Shown: piece by piece, positions 41,081 through 46,092 of the stretch | Position numbering within the stretch: position 1 is the first letter of the stretch | Layout of the letters: each line of letters begins with the position of its first letter | Source: Actinomycetota bacterium | GTDB lineage: Bacteria > Actinomycetota > Actinomycetes > Streptosporangiales > Streptosporangiaceae | DNA length: 46,092 nt | Direction: 5' to 3' | Assembly: GCA_027314515.1 (NCBI GenBank) | Contig: DAHVAR010000226.1 | Location: 1 to 46,092, forward strand | The notes under the pieces: model-generated | The model's input: only the letters and a program-made list of their open reading frames with translations | Told to the model about the DNA's origin: nothing | Database searches by the model: none | Translations under genes and position numbers: made by a program

Positions 41081-42613
41081 TTACCTGGCGGCACCCGCGA
41101 CGGACAGCCCGAAGCTCGCCTCGATGAACGGGAAGTCCGTCAGGATGTCCCCGGCGAACACCTCGTGCATCAGCACCAGGTTGTGGAACGAAGCGGACCG
41201 CGACCGGCACCGGGTGATCCGCCCCGACTCGATCCGCACGTCGTAGAGCACCTCTCCCTGGGGCGCCTCGGCCCAGCTCACTGCCCTGCCGTCGGCGCCC
41301 GTGAAGTCGGCGCCCGTGAAGTCGGCGCCCGTGAAGTCGGCGCCCGTGCGGTCGGCGTGCAGTGGCCCCGAGTCAGCCTCGGACAGCTCGTCGGCTGCCT
41401 GCCGGAGCAGGTGAAACGCGCCGGCGATCTCGTCGACGCGGACCTCGAGCCGCGCCAGCGCGTCGCCTTCGTCCCGGGAGCTGACGGTCGTGCGAAGCGA
41501 TCCGTAGGCGGCATAAGGCCGCGACTGCCGTGCGTCGTCGACGATGCCGGACGCGCGGCCGACCGGACCGAGCGCGCCGTGCTCCGCGGCCCTCGCGGGC
41601 GGGAACGGGCCTGTTCGGCGGAGCCGGTCCAGGAAGGACGCGGTTCCCATCAGCAGCTTGAGGTCTGCGGAGAGCTGTCGTTCTAGCTGCCGGAGCGCGG
41701 CCAGGATCCCGGCCGGGTCCAGCTGCGGCGCGGCCGTGACCCCGCCGGGCGTGACCACGCCCCGGCCGAACCGGCTGCCGCAGATCTGGCCGGTCAGTCG
41801 CAGCACCTGTTCCTTGTGCCAGCCGAACCGGGCGGTCGCCACGGCCAGCCCGGCTCCGTCGGCGAGGCGCACGACGACATCCAGGTGGCAGGCCAGCCTC
41901 TCCAGCTCGGCGTGCAGCGTCCGGATCAGGGCCGCCCGCCACGGCACCGGCGTCCCGGAGATCTGCTCGACCGCCTGGCAGAACGCGATCGCGTGCGCCA
42001 CCGACGCGACGCCCTCGGTTCGTTCCGCGAGCAGCACCGCGTCGGCCGGCCGCATCCCCGCGTACCGTGCTTCGATTCCGCGGTGCTTGTAGAACAGCCG
42101 CATGTTCAGGTGCGCGATGTCCTCACCGGGCGTTTCGACCAGGTACTCGATGGACTCGGTCACTCCGGACCTGACCGGGCCGTGCGGGATCGTGAACAGG
42201 CCAGGCCCTACCGCGTGGCTCGGCAGCAGCCGCGGATCCGGATCGATCCGGCCAGGCGCGCCATCACCGCCCGGCAGCGGCAGGCCCGGCCCGCTGGCCG
42301 GCCGGAGCAGCGGCTCCAGCCGCGGATGCCCCTCCGGCACCACGCCGAACATGTCATGGATCTCGCGCTCGTACCAGAACGCGCTGCCGGCCACCGGCGT
42401 GACGGCCGGGTAGCTTGCCTGGCCGGCCGGCAGGATGACATCGACGGTGGTGATACCGTCCGGCCCGGCAAGCTGCGCGGTGATCAGCAGCCCCGCCTCG
42501 TGCACGGTGCCGAACAGGTCAGCCAGCCGGCCGCCGGCCTCGATGTGCCCGGTCACCCGGTCGCGCAGGCTGGTGACGCTCCCGGCGAGCTCGTACTCAG
42601 CGGCCGCGGTCAC
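41081..42613 (-). CDS. Hydrogenase large-subunit homologue (HycE/HyfG/NuoCD-like) without Ni-Fe ligands
   Basis: A 510-aa protein from the GTG at 42613, overlapping the upstream stop by GTGA. The N-terminal NuoC-like domain (about 1-130, ASYPAVTPVAGSAFWYEREI then HDMFGVVPEGHP) is followed by a NuoD-like domain (FTIPHGPVRSGVTESIEYLV, FYKHRGIEARYAGM). The L1 motif, normally R-C-G-x-C, reads ERTEGVASVAHA; no C-terminal CxxC exists, the end being RSRSASFHNLVLMHEV. No [NiFe] site is possible. Four 15-bp repeats at 41291-41350 insert TGADF units. This matches Ehr-type (hydrogenase-related) complexes, as in the mycobacterial hyc-like locus. Confidence 0.87.
   Translation of the reverse strand: MTAAAEYELAGSVTSLRDRVTGHIEAGGRLADLFGTVHEAGLLITAQLAGPDGITTVDVILPAGQASYPAVTPVAGSAFWYEREIHDMFGVVPEGHPRLEPLLRPASGPGLPLPGGDGAPGRIDPDPRLLPSHAVGPGLFTIPHGPVRSGVTESIEYLVETPGEDIAHLNMRLFYKHRGIEARYAGMRPADAVLLAERTEGVASVAHAIAFCQAVEQISGTPVPWRAALIRTLHAELERLACHLDVVVRLADGAGLAVATARFGWHKEQVLRLTGQICGSRFGRGVVTPGGVTAAPQLDPAGILAALRQLERQLSADLKLLMGTASFLDRLRRTGPFPPARAAEHGALGPVGRASGIVDDARQSRPYAAYGSLRTTVSSRDEGDALARLEVRVDEIAGAFHLLRQAADELSEADSGPLHADRTGADFTGADFTGADFTGADGRAVSWAEAPQGEVLYDVRIESGRITRCRSRSASFHNLVLMHEVFAGDILTDFPFIEASFGLSVAGAAR
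41291..41350. repeat. Four tandem 15-bp units inside the large-subunit gene
   Basis: GTCGGCGCCCGTGAA at 41291, 41306 and 41321, and a fourth copy ending GCG at 41336-41350. On the coding strand they give Thr-Gly-Ala-Asp-Phe repeated in frame, an addition between conserved NuoD-like blocks. Confidence 0.95.
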
Positions 42614-44211
42614 GACGCACCGCCGCCGAGCAGGGTGATCGCCCGGGCGAAGAGCTCGTCGAGTACGGCGGGCGGGTGCAGTCCGAGCCACAGCAGCGCG
42701 AGCGTTCCCGCCGCGACCGGTACCACCATCCAGGCACTCGGCTCGCCGCGGGCAGGCCCTGGCGCCGTAACGCCCGTTACCCTGGTGATCTGCGGAGCCG
42801 CACTGGCCGGATCCGCCGCGGGGGCGCCTGCCACCGCCGCCGCATGCGCGGGCACGAGCGTGCGCTCGGGGTGTGCTTGCGGCCGGGACAGCGACGGCCG
42901 CGACAGCGGCAGCATCAGCATCCGGGTGACCGAGCCAGCCAGCCCGGCGAACGCGATCGTGACCGCGATGATCAGCACCGCGGCGGCCGCGTAACTGCCC
43001 GAGCGCAGACCGCCGGCCACGATCTCGAACTCGCTGCGGAACAGCCCGAACGGCGGCATCGCGCCGAGCGCGAACACCGCCAGCAGGAAGAGCGGCCCGC
43101 TGGCCGGCAGCAGGTCCAGGCCGCCGCGGATCGCCATGATCTGCTTGGTGCCCAGCTTGCGGACCAGCGCGCCCGCGCCCATGAACGCATTGCCCTTGGC
43201 TGCCGCGTGCCCCAGCACGTGCAGCAGCACGCCGGCCAGCGCGGCCGGGGCTCCGAAGCTGACCCCGACGGCAAGGATGCCCATGTGCTCGACGCTCGAG
43301 TAGGCCAGCAGCCGTTTGACGTCCCGCTGCCCGAACAGGTACAGCATGGACAGCACCAGCGACGCCACCCCGAACACGAGCAGCACGTTGCGCGGGAACG
43401 CCGGTCCGAGTGCGACCTGCGTTACCTGGTAGAAGCGGAGTATGGCGTAGAAGCTGACCGCCAGCAGCGAGCCGGACAGCAGCGCGGACACCGGCGTCGG
43501 CGCCTCAGAGTGCGCGTCCGGCAGCCAGGTGTGCACCGGCACGAGGCCCATCTTGGTGCCGAAGCCGAGTACCGCGAGGACGAACATCAGCCGGACGGCG
43601 GTGTGCGGCAGCCGGCCAGCGACCGACAGCAGCTGGGTGAAGCCGAGGTCGTAGGACTGGCCAAGGACGTGCGCGCCCGCGTAGTAGGCGAAGATCGTCG
43701 CGAGCAGCGCCAGCCCTAGCCCCGTCGAGGCCAGCAGCACGTACTTCCAGGCGGCTTCGGCAGCGCCGTCGGTGTCCTCGATCGCCACCAGCAGCGCCGA
43801 CACGATCGTGGTCACCTCGATAGCGACCCAGAGCAGCGCGAGGTTACTGGCCATCGGTGCGGCCAGCATGGCCCAGGCGAACAGGTTGAGCCCGGCCCAC
43901 AGCAGCCGCGTGCGCCTGCCCGGCGGGTGGCCAGCGCCGTCGCCGGACAGATAGCCGATCGAGTAGACCGCCACCGCCGCGTAGAGGAATCCGGTGGCCA
44001 GCATGAACACGGCGCTCAGCGCGTCGACACGCAGCACGTGCAGGTAGCTGACGTCGTGCCGGGCGGCGGCCGGCACCAGCACCAGGACTGCCGCGAAGCT
44101 CGCGGTGCCGCTCAGCGCGGTGACGACCCGGCCGACCGCGACCGGGGAGCACAAGCAGATCAGCGCAGCTGCCAGCGGCAGCGCGAGCAGGAGGAGCAGG
44201 ACAGCGGGCAC
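42610..44211 (-). CDS. HyfF/HycQ-like proton-translocating membrane subunit
   Basis: A 533-aa NuoN/NuoL-like membrane protein with about 14 hydrophobic segments. Core signatures are LLWVAIEVTTIVSALLVAIE (with the conserved TM5 Glu), GTKMGLVPVHTWLPDAHSEA, then PTPVSALLSG, LLAYSSVEHMGIL and HVLGHAAAKGNAFMGAGALV. A Pro/Ala-rich loop of about 60 aa lies before the last helix. The GTG start is 2 bases after the preceding stop, and the end overlaps the large-subunit start (GTGA). It supplies a second antiporter-like channel of the complex. Confidence 0.88.
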   Translation of the reverse strand: MPAVLLLLLALPLAAALICLCSPVAVGRVVTALSGTASFAAVLVLVPAAARHDVSYLHVLRVDALSAVFMLATGFLYAAVAVYSIGYLSGDGAGHPPGRRTRLLWAGLNLFAWAMLAAPMASNLALLWVAIEVTTIVSALLVAIEDTDGAAEAAWKYVLLASTGLGLALLATIFAYYAGAHVLGQSYDLGFTQLLSVAGRLPHTAVRLMFVLAVLGFGTKMGLVPVHTWLPDAHSEAPTPVSALLSGSLLAVSFYAILRFYQVTQVALGPAFPRNVLLVFGVASLVLSMLYLFGQRDVKRLLAYSSVEHMGILAVGVSFGAPAALAGVLLHVLGHAAAKGNAFMGAGALVRKLGTKQIMAIRGGLDLLPASGPLFLLAVFALGAMPPFGLFRSEFEIVAGGLRSGSYAAAAVLIIAVTIAFAGLAGSVTRMLMLPLSRPSLSRPQAHPERTLVPAHAAAVAGAPAADPASAAPQITRVTGVTAPGPARGEPSAWMVVPVAAGTLALLWLGLHPPAVLDELFARAITLLGGGAS

Positions 44212-44213
44212 GG

Positions 44214-44969
44214 CTACCCCTTCAGGCTCGTCAGCTCGGCGGTGGACAGCGAGTCGGCGCGGCCGTGATGCACCCGGATCAGCAATCCGAATACGACCGC
44301 CACGACGAGCAGGTCGAACAGGAACGCGATCTCCAGGATCAGCGGCAGGCCGGCCGCGACGACGAGCGCGGTGAGCGAGACGCCGTTCTCCAGCGACAGG
44401 AAGCCGATCGCCTGGGAGATCACGTCCCGGCGCACGATCATGAGGACGAAGGCGACCAGGATGACCGCGACCGAGATCGACAGGGCCGTGGCAGGCAGGA
44501 CCGGGCTGCGCAGGCCGAGCGCGGCCGCCGTGAAGAAGCCGAACGCGGCAACGACGATGGCGATCAGCACCGCGCTCGCCACGCTCAGCGCATGGCTGCC
44601 GGCGATGTCGCTCCAGCGCGGGTCACCGCCGATCGCGCCGATGCCGCGCAGCATCCGGCGCAGCACGACCGGCACGATCACCACCTTGAGCGCGAACGAC
44701 AGCGCGGCGAGCGCGTACACGTCGGGCAGGTGCCGGGTGGCCGCGACCACGATGCACAGCACGGACAGCAGCCCTGACTGGACCGCGTACAGGCGGACCT
44801 GGTCGCGCAGCAGAGCCTGGCGGAACATGCCGAACTCGGCCAGCAGGACCCCGACCGCGATCACGCTCGCGCCGCCTGCCAGCGCGCTCGGCGCGGCCAC
44901 GGTTGAAGCCAGCCCGGTTGAAGCCAGCACGGTTGAAGCCAGCACGGGGGCCGCCACGATCCCGGACAT
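44214..44969 (-). CDS. HyfE/HycP-like membrane subunit
   Basis: A 251-aa membrane protein from the ATG at 44969, which overlaps the upstream stop (ATGA); the longer open frame upstream lies antiparallel to good coding sequence and was rejected. About seven hydrophobic helices, with a NuoK-like end: VISQAIGFLSLENGVSLTAL, EIAFLFDLLVVAVVFGLLIR. An N-terminal stretch contains three 15-bp tandem units (44901-44945) giving LAST(V/G) repeats. This subunit joins the antiporter modules to the NuoH-like subunit in Hyf and Ehr complexes. Confidence 0.87.
   Translation of the reverse strand: MSGIVAAPVLASTVLASTGLASTVAAPSALAGGASVIAVGVLLAEFGMFRQALLRDQVRLYAVQSGLLSVLCIVVAATRHLPDVYALAALSFALKVVIVPVVLRRMLRGIGAIGGDPRWSDIAGSHALSVASAVLIAIVVAAFGFFTAAALGLRSPVLPATALSISVAVILVAFVLMIVRRDVISQAIGFLSLENGVSLTALVVAAGLPLILEIAFLFDLLVVAVVFGLLIRVHHGRADSLSTAELTSLKG
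44901..44945. repeat. Three tandem 15-bp units in the HyfE-like gene
   Basis: GGTTGAAGCCAGC(C/A)C at 44901-44915, 44916-44930 and 44931-44945. In frame on the coding strand, near the N-terminus, encoding Ala-Ser-Thr-(Val/Gly)-Leu units. Confidence 0.95.
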
Positions 44970-45931
44970 CAGCCACCGCCCAGGTAGAGGGTGAACACGC
45001 CGAGCACGGCGAGCAGGAACGCGCCCGCGGCGAACTCGGTGATCTTGAACAGCCGCAGCTTGCCGAACGAGTTGTCGATGACCGCCACCACGACGCCGAG
45101 CAGCGCCGCCTTGCCGATCAGCGCGGCCATCGCGAGCAGCACGGAAACCAGGCTCGGTGTGGCGGCAAGTCCCCAGGGCGCGACGAAGACGTTGATCAGG
45201 ATCGTGAACAGGATCAGCTGCTTCATCGCCGACCCCCACTTCAGCAGCGCGAAGTAGGGTCCGGAGTGCTCGAACGGCCGGGCTTCCTCGATCATCCCGA
45301 ATTCGTTCGTGCCGGAGTGCGTCTCCACCGGGATGCGCCCGGTCTCGTACAAGATCACCATGAACAGCGCCGCGGCGGCCAGCAGGTGCGCCGGCCTGAT
45401 GATCTGGCCGGCGCTCGAGCGCACGGTGGCGGCCAGCGCGTAGGGCAGGTCGGTGCCGGTGACCAGCGCCACGGTGAACACCACGAACAGCACGACCGGC
45501 TCGGTGATGGCGCCGAAGGTCTTCGCCCGGCTGGCGCCGAGCTGGGCGTACGGGCTGCCGGAGTCCAGTGCCGCGACCGCGACCACGAAACTCGCCAGCG
45601 ACAGGATGAACCCGCCGCCGAGGATGTCGCCCATGTACCCGAGCGGCAGCCCGAACGTGGTCAGCACCGGGATCAGCAGCGGCACGGTGAGATAGCAGGT
45701 GATCGCCGCTACCGGCGCGGCCAGGAAAACCCAGCTCGACCCGATCGGTGCCAGCGCTTCCTTGCGGAACAGCTTGCCGAGGTCGTAGTAAGGCTGCAGG
45801 ATCCGCGGACCGGTCCGGCCCTGCAGCCGCGCCTCGACACGACTGATCACGCCCGACACCCCGGGTGCCGCGGCAGCGATGGTGACAACCTGCAACAGCT
45901 GGACGAGGAGTATGGGCAGCGCCGGGCTCAC
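44969..45931 (-). CDS. HyfC/HycD-like (NuoH-type) membrane subunit
   Basis: A 320-aa protein with eight or so hydrophobic helices. NuoH-family loops are visible: VEARLQGRTGPRILQPYYDL (quinone-chamber loop 1), YAQLGASRAKTFGAITEPVV, PVETHSGTNEFGMIEEARPF and SGPYFALLKWGSAMKQL. The charged Glu residues of loop 5 are kept. The GTG start overlaps the TGA of a 31-codon frame. As the proximal gene for the membrane anchor, it couples the hydrophilic NuoB/NuoCD-like arm to the ion channels. Confidence 0.92.
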   Translation of the reverse strand: MSPALPILLVQLLQVVTIAAAAPGVSGVISRVEARLQGRTGPRILQPYYDLGKLFRKEALAPIGSSWVFLAAPVAAITCYLTVPLLIPVLTTFGLPLGYMGDILGGGFILSLASFVVAVAALDSGSPYAQLGASRAKTFGAITEPVVLFVVFTVALVTGTDLPYALAATVRSSAGQIIRPAHLLAAAALFMVILYETGRIPVETHSGTNEFGMIEEARPFEHSGPYFALLKWGSAMKQLILFTILINVFVAPWGLAATPSLVSVLLAMAALIGKAALLGVVVAVIDNSFGKLRLFKITEFAAGAFLLAVLGVFTLYLGGG

Positions 45932-46023
45932 GGATTTGCTCTTCTCGGGCGAGACCCTGCGCTGCTGGCCTGGGGTCCGCCCGGACTATCTTTGCCCGGC
46001 GGTGCCGTCACTTCCGCGCTCAC
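45928..46023 (-). CDS. Small leader-type ORF coupled to the Ehr operon
   Basis: A 31-aa frame from the GTG at 46023, with GGAGGAGAC (46036-46028) just upstream, the strongest ribosome site in the operon. It encodes MSAEVTAPPGKDSPGG and a Pro/Arg/Ser-rich tail, and its TGA overlaps the GTG of the NuoH-like gene (GTGA). It has no recognisable domain. It may be a leader peptide that delivers ribosomes to the operon or a small protein; alternatively the operon's first gene has a different start. Confidence 0.45.
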   Translation of the reverse strand: MSAEVTAPPGKDSPGGPQASSAGSRPRRANP

Positions 46024-46092
46024 TGATGTCTCCTCCCACGCCGGGATCCCCGGCAGCAGTGGTAGAGGCCATCAGCGAGACATTTCGCGGTT

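Noticed and set aside
41291-41350. CRISPR-like array
   Set aside because: Units are directly adjacent 15-mers without spacers, in frame within a gene; no cas genes are present although a TPR-CHAT protein is.
40214-42613. Functional [NiFe] hydrogenase
   Set aside because: The large subunit lacks both CxxC ligand pairs, so the complex is called hydrogenase-related instead.

Overview
The window is high-GC DNA with dense genes, many GTG and TTG starts, and stop-start overlaps of the GTGA or ATGA type. The tRNA-Met / rpmG / paired MaoC dehydratases / murB block, a LytR-CpsA-Psr protein, a CHAT and ECF sigma cluster and a fragment of a SARP-type regulator all point to an actinobacterium without mycolic acids. 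Streptosporangiales or a related order seems likely, but the genus cannot be read from this sequence.

Layout. 0-2.5 kb (minus): tRNA-Met, rpmG, two MaoC dehydratases and murB, translationally coupled. 3.1-4 kb: a GT2 glycosyltransferase. 4-12 kb: a one-carbon and amino-acid block with L-serine ammonia-lyase, a dimethylglycine/sarcosine dehydrogenase-like flavoprotein, a choline-kinase-like phosphotransferase, a divergent APC permease, a HutC-type GntR regulator and an EthD protein. A perfect HutC-type operator lies between the divergent units. 12-15.5 kb (minus): a GT4 glycosyltransferase and a glycogen-debranching-type enzyme. 16-17 kb: two coupled small membrane proteins.

17.5-22.8 kb: an ECF sigma factor with a coupled 153-aa partner, a TPR-CHAT caspase-like protease and a subtilisin (S8) protease without a signal peptide. 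A candidate ECF promoter (GGAAC-N15-CGTC) lies directly upstream of the CHAT gene. This is a good candidate for a sigma-controlled protease circuit involved in stress or conflict. A decayed reading frame lies beyond the S8 gene. 23.4-28 kb: FkbM methyltransferase, succinate-semialdehyde-type dehydrogenase and LCP protein. 28-33.5 kb: PaaX-family regulator divergent from an operon of salicylyl-CoA/2-aminobenzoyl-CoA monooxygenase-reductase, amidohydrolase and RidA, probably for aromatic or amino-aromatic catabolism.

33.5-38.1 kb is an accessory patch. It holds an antitoxin with a wrecked PIN toxin joined to a SARP (BTAD) fragment, then two coupled MutS-core ATPases without mismatch-recognition domains, then an intact VapBC pair. 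38.1-46 kb (minus) is a coupled operon for a membrane complex related to energy-converting hydrogenases (Ehr/Hyf/Hyc type). Its large subunit lacks the Ni-Fe cysteines, and its small subunit has lost all four cysteines of the N2-type cluster while keeping one ferredoxin cluster.

Short tandem duplications (9-21 bp, often exactly 15 or 18 bp) occur across the window, both in frame inside genes and between genes. The strongest leads for new biology are the ECF/TPR-CHAT/S8 module, the paired MutS-like operon and the cofactor-stripped Ehr complex.
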